Assembly: GCA_022457065.1 (NCBI GenBank)
Contig: JAJGBQ010000005.1
Coordinates: 930,001-994,000 of the forward strand
Length of the DNA: 64,000 nt
DNA from: Curvularia sp. ZM96
Taxonomy: Eukaryota; Ascomycota; Dothideomycetes; Pleosporales; Pleosporaceae
Direction: 5' to 3'
Shown: in pieces, positions 22,624-33,714 of the stretch
Layout: every line of letters starts with the position of its first letter
Numbering within the stretch: the stretch's first letter is position 1
Translations under genes and position numbers: made by a program
Notes under the pieces: generated by a model
The model's input: the letters and a program-made list of their open reading frames with translations, nothing else
Database searches by the model: none
What the model was told of the DNA's origin: nothing

Positions 22624-25600
22624 CTATTGCTTTGGGGATCTGGTGCAAAGTTAGCGTATGCTACAAAGGAGACTGCCTACAACTATGACCATGAGCAACT
22701 TACGTGGGAGAGTACGCCGGACCCGGAGAAGTCGGGCTGTATCTTGGAGAGGTTGGAGAGAAGGCACCTGCCGGGCTAGTGGGCGAGTATCGAGGTGACG
22801 TCGGGCTGTACTGAGGTGATGTGGGGGATGTAGGAGAGCGACGATCGCTGCCTGCCTGGTATTGCGGGCTAGTAGGACTGTACTGTGGCGAAGTAGGGCT
22901 GTATTGTGGCGACGTCGGGCTGTACGCGGGCGAAGTGGCACCACCCATGAACGTGGGAGACGTTGGACTGTAGTTGGGTGATGTCGGCGAGTACTGAGGC
23001 GACGTTGGAGAGTAACCAGCTGGAGATGTGGGCGAGTACGAAGGCGATGTAGGCGATCCATAGCGTGGGGACGTCGGAGAGTAGTGGGGCGACGTAGGAG
23101 ACGCAACGTACCCTGGTGAAGTAGCGGCGAAGCGAGGGCTGGCAAATCCTGGAGACGTAGGCGAATAGCCAGGCGAGGTAGGAGAGAAGCCTGGCGATAC
23201 CGGGCTGGTAAAGCCTGGAGACATGCCAGTGAAACCGGTGCCTGGGCTTCTGCTTGGATCGAATGGGCTGAAGCCACCAGCCGCCCCGTAGGTGGATCCG
23301 TAATCGGTGAAGCCACCCACATCACCACTACCTCCTGCGGCAGCAATGGGCGAGAAGGAGATCTGGTCAAACGAGCCCACGCCAATACCACCATCATAAA
23401 CAGGTGAACCCGACTCGTACGGTGTCATGTTGCCCTCGGGATGGTAGTTGCCTGCACCCACACCCATGCCCTTGGCATTGTCCTCAACCATGGTGAGAAG
23501 CATAGCGTTGTCCATGACAACATCGAACTCTCCGGTACCCATCGGTGCAAGCTGACCAAGCATGATGTTCTCGGACACACCACGGCAGTCGTCAAGCTCA
23601 CCAAAGCCGGCAGCTTCGAGGAGAATCTCGACAGTCTCTTCGAAGGAACAGCGCATCAGAGCTCCAGTATCGTTTCGGTTAATACCGTGACGGGTGATGG
23701 CCATGAGAAGACCGCGCTGGCACATGATGTCGACAAGCAATGCCATGTGGCGATGGTTGACGTATGAACCGTCAAACGACAAGACCATACCCAATTCTTT
23801 GAGAAGACCAGCGCGAGCCGCTTCGATACCCAGCACACCAAGGATTTCAATGAAAGAGTTGGAGTACGTCTTTGTCGCATCCACACCCTCAATGGACAGT
23901 ACGTCAGCCAAGGCAGTACCGGTGGTGTCGAGAACCCATTCCAGACACGCTTTGTTGCTCTTCGAGTGTACCAGAGACCTATCTTCCTTCTCGACAGTGA
24001 CAGTGTGCTCTCGGATGAAGGCACGCTCAATACCACGGACACCGCGAAGAGTAACGTCGTCAAGAAGATGCTTCTCCAGCTTACGCATCCATCGCTCGTC
24101 GCGCTCATCTTCATCCTCATCGTCCTTCTGAAGATTCTGATCCCAGATGAAACGGACACGCATGACCTGTTCGTCCGCGTTCTCATCGCTGAAGATGACT
24201 GCGAGATTGGGCTTGAACTCTTCCTTGATCTTACCAGCAACTTCACCGATGGTGATACTCTTATCCAGCAACTTCTTGCGGTCGAGGATAATACGGAGCA
24301 GCCACTTCGATTGCGACTCGATGACCTCGTCCTCTTCAGGCAGAATGAAATAGGACTCAACCATGTCCTGGTCCTCTTCGACAAGCGTAGACTGAATGTC
24401 AGGATCGTAGTAGAGTTCGACAGCCTGCGTCAGCGAACGGAGGGTGGTGTGCTCGATGGTGCTTCGCAGCTGCTTCGCCTGCAATTGGCTTCCCTTGGAG
24501 TCTGCTTGGCGGACAAGCATAGAGGGTGTCTTGATGTTGGCAGCAATGTTCAAGATTTCCTTGAGACGTGGCACACCAAGGGTGACGTTCTTGGAAGACA
24601 CACCAGCAAAATGGAAGGTGTTGAGCGTCATCTGCGTAGCAGGCTCACCAATGGACTGGGCTGCAAGCACACCGACCATCTCACCAGGAGCGACAGCAGC
24701 CTTGAGGAAGCGGTCTTCCAGCTCTCCCAACACGTAGCTCAGCGCCTCTTTGCTCAGGCGATGATCGACCGCAAGCTTCTTGAAAGCAAGACGTGCTCGC
24801 AGGTGAGCCTTGAAGAGGTAGGTTGCACTGTCTTGAGCCTCTCTGGAAAGTTCGTCGTCGCCACGAATGACAACAAGGCGATCAAGGGTCTGGCGCACCT
24901 GGTTGATAGTCTCAATCGGATGAAGGTTGCTGGCAGCCTTTTCTGGGTTGATGCCGAACCGCGCCTGGGCAGAACGAATCATGCGCGCAATGTTGAGCGG
25001 CAGCTGGAAGCTTTCTAGGCTGTCTTCGCTGGCATTCGCACGGAGGTATTCACGATCGGCCTTGATTGCCTCGAACTCCTCGTCAAGAGCGCGCTGTACG
25101 TCGACATCACCCTGGAACAAGGGAGAGCTCTCGAGCTTCCAGACTGGGATTTCTGGCTGATCAGTGGTGAGGACATCCAGCTTGTATGCAGCCTCAAACG
25201 CAGCCTCAGAAGACATGATGATGTCCATCGACTGGTTCTCGATGTGCGCGCCATCAAGACCATCTTCACCGTAGACGAATTCGACAATATCGCCCATAGA
25301 GTTACGGACGGTACCGTCATACTTGACCATCACATCTTCGAGCGCCTTGACCAAACGACGTTGAATGTATCCTGTCTCAGCTGTCTTGACTGCCGTGTCG
25401 ATCAAACCTTCACGACCAGCCATGGCGTGGAAGAAGAACTCGGAAGGTGTAAGACCACGGAGGTAAGAGTTCTCGACGAAACCACGAGACTCGGGCGAGT
25501 AGTCGTCCTTTGAGAAATGCGGCAACGTCCTGTACTTGAAGCCGTACGGGATACGCTGTCCTTCCACAGCTTGCTGACCTACGAGGGCAACCATCTGAGA

Positions 25601-27977
25601 GATGTTGACAGTGGAACCCTTGGATCCGGAAACGACAGTCTGGACGACGTTGTTGAAATCCTTCAAACTGTTTTGTGCAGCAGTACCACCACCCTCTCGA
25701 CCTTCATTGAGGAACTTCTGGACCTTGGATTCGAAAGTTCCACGAATGGTCATACCAGGCAAAGGCTCAAGCTGATCCTTAGTGGCTGTCGCAATGATTT
25801 CCTCGACCTTGACCTTTGACTTGGTAATCTCAGACGCGATCTTCTCCGAGGTACCGGGATCCGGAATGGTATCACCCACACCGAAAGTGAAGCCGTACTG
25901 CAGAAGCCACCAGTTGCAGATTCGCTGACAGGAGTTGAAGAACTTGACGGCGGCATCAGGTCCGAGTTCGTTGAAAATAAGGTGAATAACACCACCAGCC
26001 GAAGCACCGACAATCTTCTTGGTGACCTGACCGTAGAGGAGCTGACCGCCCTGAATAGCAAAGCTCTTGTCTTTGATATCGTTATATGGGCTTGGCGAGG
26101 AATCGTTCTCCTTCTTCTCAATGTTGACCTCACGAGGGAAAGCCATGCTGACAATCTGCTTACCAGTCCAGAGCGGCCGGGGCTTGAGAATGGCCGGCTC
26201 GGGCAAGATGCCATCCCAGTCAGGAACCCACATCATGATGGGCATAACCTGCTCAATGGGAATGAAGTTGTCACGACGAGTCATCTTGTAAACACCAAGA
26301 AGCGTGTCCTGCACGATACCCATCAAGGGCTGATTCTTCTGGGGCGATACAATCTGCTTGGGTACCATGCACAGGTTCTGGATCTCAGCACGGGTTTCAT
26401 CGCTCTGAGGCACGTGAAGATTCATCTCGTCACCATCGAAATCAGCGTTGTAGGGAGATGTGACCGACAGATTGAGTCGGAAGGTGGAGTAAGGCATGAC
26501 CTTGACGCGGTGGCCCATCATGGACTCCTTGTGCAGAGAAGGCTGACGGTTGAAAATAATGACATCGTCATCGTCAATGTGACGCTCGACCTTCCATCCG
26601 TATTGCAGTCGCAAATCGTCGAGGTTCTTGTTGTGCTTGAGGTCGAGACGAACACCGTCTGCCTTGATGACGTAGTTGGCACCAGGGTGTTGGTTCGGAC
26701 CGTTGCGTACCAAGTTTGTCAACTTGCTGATGTTGAACTTGGTGACAACCTCGGGATAGGTGAGAGTACGTGCAATGGAACGGGGCACACCGACTTGGTC
26801 CAACGACAGGTTGGGGTCACCCGTAATGACAGTACGTGCGGAGAAATCAACACGCTTACCCATCAAGTTACCACGAAGACGACCTTCTTTTCCCTTTAAT
26901 CGACCACGGATCGTCTTAAGAGGACGACCAGACTTCTGCATTGCCTGTGGAACACCGTTGGCATCATTGTCCATGTACGTCGCAACGTGGTACTGCACAA
27001 GAGCTTCAAACTCGGCAGTGACGTGCTGTGGCGAACCCTCTTGCTGACACTCGGCTACACGTTGGTTGGCGCGGATAATGTCACCCAGCTTGTATGTCAA
27101 ATCGTCCTCTCCACGCATGCCTTGGCCAGTACCATCGACGGAGATACTAGGTCGGACTGGCGGGGGCGGTACAGGAAGAACATCGAGAATCATCCATTCG
27201 GGACGAGCGTAGTCGGCGTTCAGACCGAGTAGGGCAAGCGTGTTGTCGGACATGAGCTTGAAGATTGTCTGGGCCATCTTGGGGGTGATGACCTCTTTGC
27301 GGTCGCCCTGACCATCGTCGTCGTCCTTCTTACTGGCTTTCCAGGTTCCTGTGAGCTTGAGTCCCTCCTTGCGGATGGTGTCGGGCTGCCTGCTACCGCA
27401 GCCACCGTGGGGAATCTTGGGAATCTTGTTCTCCTTGCCGCTCTCCTCGACATCCTGGACGCATACGTTCTTAGTCCTAGACATGCGCCAGATCTTATCG
27501 AAGCGCTTCTTCGCATCCTTGGTTCTGGCGGCTGCCTGCCAGTCGGGATGGTTCTGATATTGGTGTTAGCAAAAATCGTCCAAGCGTCTGAAGTCTCTGT
27601 CTTCGCCCAGGAAGACTTACGAAGTCAGCCTTGATCATGCCACAAGTGTGGCATATGGTTTCGAGGAGCTTCTTGATCTTGACAACAAATCCGACGTGGA
27701 AGACGGGTGTGTGCAGCTCGATGTGGCCAAAATGACCGGGGCAGACCTGGATGTCCTCCTTGCACGTCGCGCACGAGTACATGCGATCAATGGTGCCAAG
27801 CTTGGGGTCGTTGAGACCCTGCTCGCGCGGTTTCTGCTTCTGCTCGTCCATGGTCTCCGGGTAGATGATGTGGACGACGCTCATAGCCTTGATCTCCTCG
27901 GGGGAGAGCAGGCCGAACTGAATCTCCTTGATCGTCCGGAGCGGACATTTCGACTGGACGGGGGCGCCCGGAGGCAT
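22624..27977 (-). CDS. rpb1: RNA polymerase II largest subunit RPB1
   Basis: Exons, in transcript order, 27977-27621, 27553-22704 and 22639-22624 give 1740 residues. This is the catalytic subunit of Pol II. The N-terminal zinc ribbon is at about residues 69-86 (CATCKEDIQVCPGHFGH). The absolutely conserved NADFDGDEMN loop has its metal-binding Asp residues at about 490, 492 and 494. The trigger-loop/bridge region (GEPATQMTLNTFHFAGVSSKNVTLGVPRLKEI) is intact. The C-terminal domain starts near residue 1550 and has 18 SPTSP cores, 13 of them as YSPTSP. It contains irregular spacers (FMGGATSP, QYQAGSDRRSP) and non-consensus residues at heptad position 7 (Q, R, G, H, N). The last exon has 16 bases and encodes the closing SPKQ. 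Divergent from swd1 across 632 bases. Confidence 0.98.
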
Positions 27978-28609
27978 GTTGGCGATTTCGAAGGAGTGGC
28001 GTGGGTGAAAGTATCGGTGAGGACCGTTCTATCGGTCGTCGCTCGCGGTGGCCTCGGCGGGCCTTTGCCTCCGCGTATTAACTAGTAAATGGGGCTGCCG
28101 TTGTAGCTGTGTCGACTGATATCGCCGGCCAGATGTATTAGATGCGCGCAGCGCGCAAAGGGCTTTGTTGACTAGGCAGGGCGGCCCAGGCAAAAGGGCT
28201 GCACGGGGGTCGGGGGCTCGCCGAGTCGCGCGTCGAGACGGGAGGCGTGCGCGCGTATTAAAAGCGCTCCGGAGAGCACTACCGGGGTCGGCGAGGTGGA
28301 AGACGCGCTCTGAGAATGCAGAACGGTCGGTGGTGATGGCGAGGGGTGGGTGGTGGTGAGGGAGTCGTGCTGAGGGAGCGAGACCATGGTCAAAGGCAGA
28401 AGGCGACAACGAGGTCTTGGCGGGCCCGGCACTAGTGCGAATGCGGAGCCTCATACCCACTTCACCCGTGCAGCGCGCCGCGGTCGGTCACTTTGCCAGC
28501 TGGGACGCGCCTTTCACTCTGCGCGCATGGACAACGGCTTTTGCATCGACGAAGATGCTGCCCACTGAGCACCTTATCCTGCACGCCACACTCACTGCAG
28601 TGCGCCAAA
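27978..28609. promoter_or_regulatory. shared divergent promoter of rpb1 and swd1
   Basis: 632 bases separate the start codons of two head-to-head genes, so both promoters and leaders must fit here. The sequence is CG-rich, with GCGCGC runs near 28140-28160 and 28245-28260. It lacks a clear TATA box, as is common for housekeeping genes. Open frames inside it are not convincing. Confidence 0.6.
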
Positions 28610-30272
28610 ATGAACCTGTCGCTGGTTGATCCCTTTGTCCTCGCGCAGGACTGTCCTGATGTTATCACGGGCCGCCTCCGTGAGTCTTGATCCATTCACC
28701 AGGCCATGGGTCCGCTGTGCAAATTACTCACGACCGCACAGGCAGCGGTCACTCGACCTCAATTCGCTTTAGCCACCGCGGCGACCTACTTGCCTCTGGA
28801 CGTGTATGTTTGTGTTTCACGTCCGCACATGGGTTTCGCTGATTTTGCTGTAGCACGATGGCATTATCGTCATATTCGACATTGAGACAAACGGCGTCGC
28901 GCGTAAGCTTCGAGGCCACACGCGCCAAGTGCAGTCACTCAGCTGGTCGACCAACGATCGCTATCTTCTCAGCGCCGGGCAGGACTGGAAGTGCGTGCTA
29001 TGGGATTTGAAAGATGGCTCGCGTGTGCGCACCGTCCGCTTCGAGGCGGCCATTTTCATAGCGGAGTTGCACCCAAAGAACCAGTATGTGCGCATGCCAT
29101 TGCTGATTGTGCGTGCGACTGATTGTTTCTAGTATGCTTTTTGTGGCTGCGCTCTTCGAAGATCAACCCGTCATTGTGGACATGTCTGGCGACATTCCCG
29201 TCAAACACTCGCTATCTTCTGCGCCGCACCGAACGGATATTGAGCGCGAGAATGCTACGGAGAAGCAAACAGCACAGGATGCCAAGCAGACGACAACCAT
29301 GACACTCTTCACACCTACGGGCGAGCACATTATATCCGGGACGAACAAAGGGTGGCTCAACATCATTGATACAAAGACACGCCAAGTGCGCTATTCATTC
29401 CGGGTCACCAACAACATTATTGTATACATCCGCTTGACGCCCTCGGGCCGAGATGTGGTGGTCAATTCGAGCGACCGCATTGTCAGGACACTTCATCTGC
29501 CAGATCTGAGCGACCCCAAGCTGGACTTTGACACGCTGCAGCTCGAGGTTGAACACAAGTTCCAGGACTTGGTGCAAAGACTGTCATGGAACCACGTTTC
29601 CTTCAGCCCTACGGGCGAATATGTTACGGCGTCGACGTGGATGAACCACCATATCTATGTGTGGGAACGTGGGCAGGGCAGTTTGGTCAAGATTCTCGAG
29701 GGCACCAAGGAAGAGCTGTCTGTCGTGGAGGTGAGTTGATTGCACATGGTGGTAGCAAGGGTAAAAGCTGACTGTTGCAGTGGCATCCATTCCGGCCTTT
29801 TGTTGCGGCTGTCGGCGTAGACTCGGGCCGTGTGTGGCTCTGGTCTATACTACAACCTCAGCGGTGGTCTGCGCTTGCGCCCGACTTCCTCGAGGTAGAA
29901 GAAAACGTCGAGTACATTGAGCGGGAGGACGAGTTTGACATTCAGCCACTAGAAGAGCTGCACAAGCGGCGCCTCGACCAGGAAGACGAAGAGGTGGATG
30001 TCCTCACCGTGGACCCGGTCAAGAGCGGAGCCAACGACTTTGAACCGGCCATGGGCGAGGCTGAATTCCGAATGCCTATTCTGCTAGACATTGAGGCTAG
30101 CGATAGCGAGGACGAAGTGGTGGCGGTTGGAGCCGGTCAGTTCAGACGGCGCACTCCCGGGGCGGCAAGGGAATGGATGAATGAAGACGAGGTAGCCGTC
30201 AGTGGTGACGAAGCACGGAGAATGAATGGGAGCACAACACAGAACGGCAACAAGAGACGGCGTGCAGGCTAA
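28610..30272 (+). CDS. swd1: COMPASS (Set1) complex WD40 subunit Swd1 / RbBP5 homologue
   Basis: Exons 28610-28679, 28742-28803, 28854-29083, 29133-29730 and 29781-30272 give 483 residues. Swd1 is the core WD-repeat scaffold that, with Set1, Bre2 and Swd3, allows histone H3K4 methylation. The N-terminus MNLSLVDPFVLAQDCPDVITG matches the family opening. WD repeats are visible from HSTSIRFSHRGDLLASG through VQSLSWSTNDRYLLSAGQDWKCVLWDL to the last blade WHPFRPFVAAVGVDSGRVWLW. After the propeller, RWSALAPDFLEVEENVEYIEREDEFD is the RbBP5/Swd1 hinge motif that contacts the SET domain and Ash2/Bre2. An acidic tail and a basic end follow. All four introns are 48-62 bases and preserve phase. Confidence 0.93.
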
Positions 30273-31967
30273 AGGAAGAGCCGACAGGTTTCTGGGCTCG
30301 GTGTAGCCATGTCTTGTTTATAGATGGAACAGATGCGCACGTAGAGCGGGCAGTGGGTTGCAGTAAGGACAGTGCCCGAAAAAGCATCATGGCATGTCAC
30401 AGCACTTACTCATGGTGGATGGAAGGAAGGATGTGGCGCAGGCATGACGGCGCTGCGCTGCATTGGACGTATGCGTTGCATGGTGTTGAAGTTGTGGTTG
30501 GTGTAACGTACAAGTCGTAGGTTTGAGAAATGATATGGTGCATGGTGGTCGTGCCTGCTCTCGTTGGGGGCGCGCCTTCCTCATCTGATGGGCGGTATGC
30601 AGCAAGTAGCCATTGCACGGCTTCTCTCACACCCACCCGTTTCGTCATCCTGTGCTGATCACGACAAGCGGCATCACTGATACCCAGTAGGCTATTCCAA
30701 TGCATGGTGATGGCAGTGACGGGCACCAAATCCGAATCTTGCTCGGCATCTTCTCGTGACGGAAGTTAACGTCATCGGGGGATTTTGGGGGGAGATGCAG
30801 AAGGGGGGTGCGTTGCCTCCTCAGCCGGGCCAGCCGTGGTGCGAAGGAAATTGCGCGTTGCTTCCATGGGACGAGACCGGGGAGCAGCTCAACACCAACG
30901 AGTCGAGGGCTGTCGGCCCTATGGAGAAGAGCGAAAATGAGTATTGAGGGGCATGCACAGGTTCAGGCAAAGCTTCACGGCTTGGCGGCAGCAGTACCCT
31001 TGGTGCAAAAAAAAGGACGCGGTCAGGACCCGGTGGGTAGGCCGAGGGGCCAGCGGCCGTGGCGAGCTGACGGTTGTCGGTGACTGTCGTCGTCGAGCAG
31101 CGTCGCGGAGTGGTCAGTTGTGGCACGAACACCAAAGACGGGGGGGCCACGGGGCCACCGAGCACGACACAGCGACGCATCCTAGCATGCACAGCCGTCG
31201 AGGGCAGGTCAGAGAAGAACAGGGCCGGACCAGGCAGCGCAAAGCTGGTGGAGACGGGCGTTGCAGCAGGGCGAGATGCAACGATGGGCTTGAGTGTCTC
31301 GGATGGAGGATGCGCGCGATGCCTCCCTACCGCCCGCCGCTCAGGAACTGGAACGCGCAATTTAGCTCGCCATGCTCCAAACACGGACCTCGCCCGGCGA
31401 CAGGCCGACTCGAGCAGCGAGCAGTGAGCAGCGCTGTGCGTCCCTGTTAACAATGAACAGCCAGCGCAAATGCTGATGCCATGTCTGCTGTGCCTGTACG
31501 GGCACTCGAGATGCATGCGTGCAGCGGTGGGCGCGTCACGTGCTCGCCGGGGGCCAAGGGGGCCGTGTGCTCTCACCTCTTGCTAGAGCGCCGACAGAGA
31601 CAGAACGTTTTAGCGATTCCGCCCAATATGATCTGGCAAGCCAACCACCCCAGCTTGGCCCAAGCCGAAGCCTTTCTTTGCCTGGCCGGCAACCCTCATC
31701 CCTCCTCATCGCCCACCCTCCCTCTCCATCCTCCACTCCATCCGCTACCACCCTCTTTGCTCCATCCACGATACATCCACTGCCGCAACCTGCCTGCCCT
31801 GGCCACCACCGAGCCCTCTTCTGCACCAGCACGCTGACACCGCGAGCCGCCCTCGTCTGCCTCTCACCGCTGCACCAGCCCTCAACACCAACACCAACAC
31901 CACCAGTGCTGCTCTCGCCCGCGCCCGCCATCCAGCCTCATCACCACCGCGTCGTCTGCACGCGAAC
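30273..31967. other. intergenic, no gene seen
   Basis: 1.7 kb between swd1 and ies4. Open frames of up to 251 codons occur on both strands and mirror each other, with biased composition and no signature. The last 300 bases are C/T-rich and look like the ies4 leader. A TCACGTG site is at 31536-31542. Confidence 0.5.
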
Positions 31968-32699
31968 ATGACCACGAAACCGACAAAGTCTCTCGTCGTC
32001 ACCCTCAAGTTGCCAGCAGACTCCCTCACCAGGTTCGCGCGCCAGCCCACCCCAACGCCTAGCGACGAAGCAAAGCCCTCTCCATCAACTCCCACGCCGC
32101 AAATCGTCGAGCCCACCCCTGCCGACGACATGCCCGCCGAAGACGCCACCATGAACGACGCCAGCACCCCATCGTCGCTCGCTCCTCCCTCGGCCAAGAG
32201 GAAGGGGCCAAAGCCTGGCACCAAGCGCACCGCTGCCCAGATGGAGGCGGGCTCCAATGCCGGAACCCCCAAGCAGCCCAAGGCTAAGCCTGGCCCCAAG
32301 AGGAAGAAGATGGGCGACATCATCAACGACCCCAACTCCAAGTCCTCCTTTGCCGCACCGGCAGCCATCAACAAGGCGGGCCCAAAGGCAAATCTCGGAG
32401 CCATCAATGAACGCCTCCGAGCCCTGGACCGCTCTGGCGCAAAGTGCCGGAGATGGGAGAAGAAGGGCTTCCAGGTCCGCAGCTTCACCGGCGTCCTCTG
32501 GCAAGTGCCCACATATCAGCCCGGCCGAGCCGCTGCCTTTCCCGACGACGTCAAGAGCGACAGCACCGGCACCAGCGACTCGAAGCTAAAGGACGAGAGC
32601 AGTGCAGTCAGCGACAAGAGCGGGCTCAACGGCGACAGCACATCAGTGCAAACCCCCATGAACGGCATGGCCAGCTCACCCGCGCCCATTCCTGCTTGA
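31968..32699 (+). CDS. ies4: INO80 complex subunit Ies4-like (DUF1711)
   Basis: A 243-residue intronless protein. The family (DUF1711, Ies4) is a small fungal subunit of the INO80 nucleosome remodeller, linked in yeast to checkpoint signalling. The N-terminus SLVVTLKLPADSLTRF is the conserved opening strand. A Pro/Thr-rich linker and a basic stretch with two KPGPKRK/GPKPGTKR AT-hook-like motifs (about residues 78-110) follow. The conserved core is at about 140-185: KANLGAINERLRALDRSG, CRRWEKKGFQVRSFTGVLWQVPTY. The C-terminus is Ser/Asp-rich and disordered. The start is the first ATG after a long pyrimidine-rich leader. Assignment relies on remembered family patterns. Confidence 0.8.
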   Translation: MTTKPTKSLVVTLKLPADSLTRFARQPTPTPSDEAKPSPSTPTPQIVEPTPADDMPAEDATMNDASTPSSLAPPSAKRKGPKPGTKRTAAQMEAGSNAGTPKQPKAKPGPKRKKMGDIINDPNSKSSFAAPAAINKAGPKANLGAINERLRALDRSGAKCRRWEKKGFQVRSFTGVLWQVPTYQPGRAAAFPDDVKSDSTGTSDSKLKDESSAVSDKSGLNGDSTSVQTPMNGMASSPAPIPA

Positions 32700-33714
32700 G
32701 CGCTGTCCATCTTTCTTTTGTCCACGGTACGATGCACCCTGCCCTTTTCGCAGCTCTGCATCGTCCACGATTCATCAAGCCTATTTTTTTTTTGTTATCT
32801 TGTTTCCCTATTTTGGTGTTTCCCTTTTGTATCATCTGATCATGTTGGGCGTTCATGGATGGCATCAAATGCCCGTCTAAAAGGCGTTGTTTTTTTAGGG
32901 GTCATCTATGGCTTGACTAAAGCAGAGGAAGGCACGGCGCATGAGTAGGAGATTCGAATTGCAACTACGTTTGTACTGGATAGAGGCGCGATCGCGCAGC
33001 AGCGACGGAAGCATTGCTTGGCCTAGCAACACAGGGCTATCCAAGTGGAATACTATTGTCTATTACCCATCTCTTGACCAGCCCCTGACTCTTTTTGGTG
33101 GTAACCTTGCATCGAGTGCCCCCCTGTCTATACTTCAAACATAAAGTTTATTCGAAAATTCATATAGTACAGATTCAAGCTTTCCACCAAAGACCCTGTA
33201 GGTAGCAAAGAAGAAGAGCGAGAACAATGGGTCGGGTGAATGACTAGCAATGCCCTGGCGAGCGTGACCGCGCAGATGGCGTTATCTACCCATGGGCTGC
33301 GGGGATCGTCACCGATAGCTTCGGCTGGATCTAAACCTCCGGCTGCGACCATCATTGTCCCTCGACTCAAACTGCACCCTCGCGCAAGCCCTCTCCGCCC
33401 GTAGCCACCTGTATCTTGCATGGAGCCATGAATGCATTTGTGACTGTAGTTCCACGCGAGCCTGTGTGTCGTTGATTCTTGCCTTTACAGTCTGGCAACT
33501 GCTCTTGCCAGCACAGAGTACCTCCGCACCTCCGCACCTACTCGCCGCCCTTCATCACGCGTCCTGATTGTCTCTGCTTCCTACAAAGCTCTGCAGCGGC
33601 TCCCGCTACCTGTCCAGCCTTTACGCTCCGCGAATACGGCGTGTTGTCCCCTTGCGATCGCTTCCATACGTCACCGCGAACACGTTCCCAGCTGCAACGC
33701 ACGTCACCACCGCC
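32700..33714. other. ies4 3' flank and gid1 promoter
   Basis: 1.0 kb with T-rich tracts near 32785 and 32890, typical of a 3' UTR. An open frame reads into the gid1 coding sequence from 33568 but has no ATG before 33715. No separate gene seen. Confidence 0.5.

Noticed and set aside
22651..23397. 248-codon minus-strand frame in another phase over the RPB1 CTD
   Set aside because: It is a frame-shifted reading of the heptad repeat; the RPB1 phase is unambiguous.
23966..25018. 350-codon plus-strand frame opposite RPB1
   Set aside because: It is an antisense shadow created by codon bias of the highly conserved RPB1 coding sequence, as is a 305-codon one at 25982-26899.
30821..31576. 251-codon minus-strand frame upstream of ies4
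   Set aside because: Low-complexity composition, mirrored by plus-strand frames, no signature.
33568..33714. N-terminal extension of gid1
   Set aside because: The frame is open but contains no ATG before 33715.
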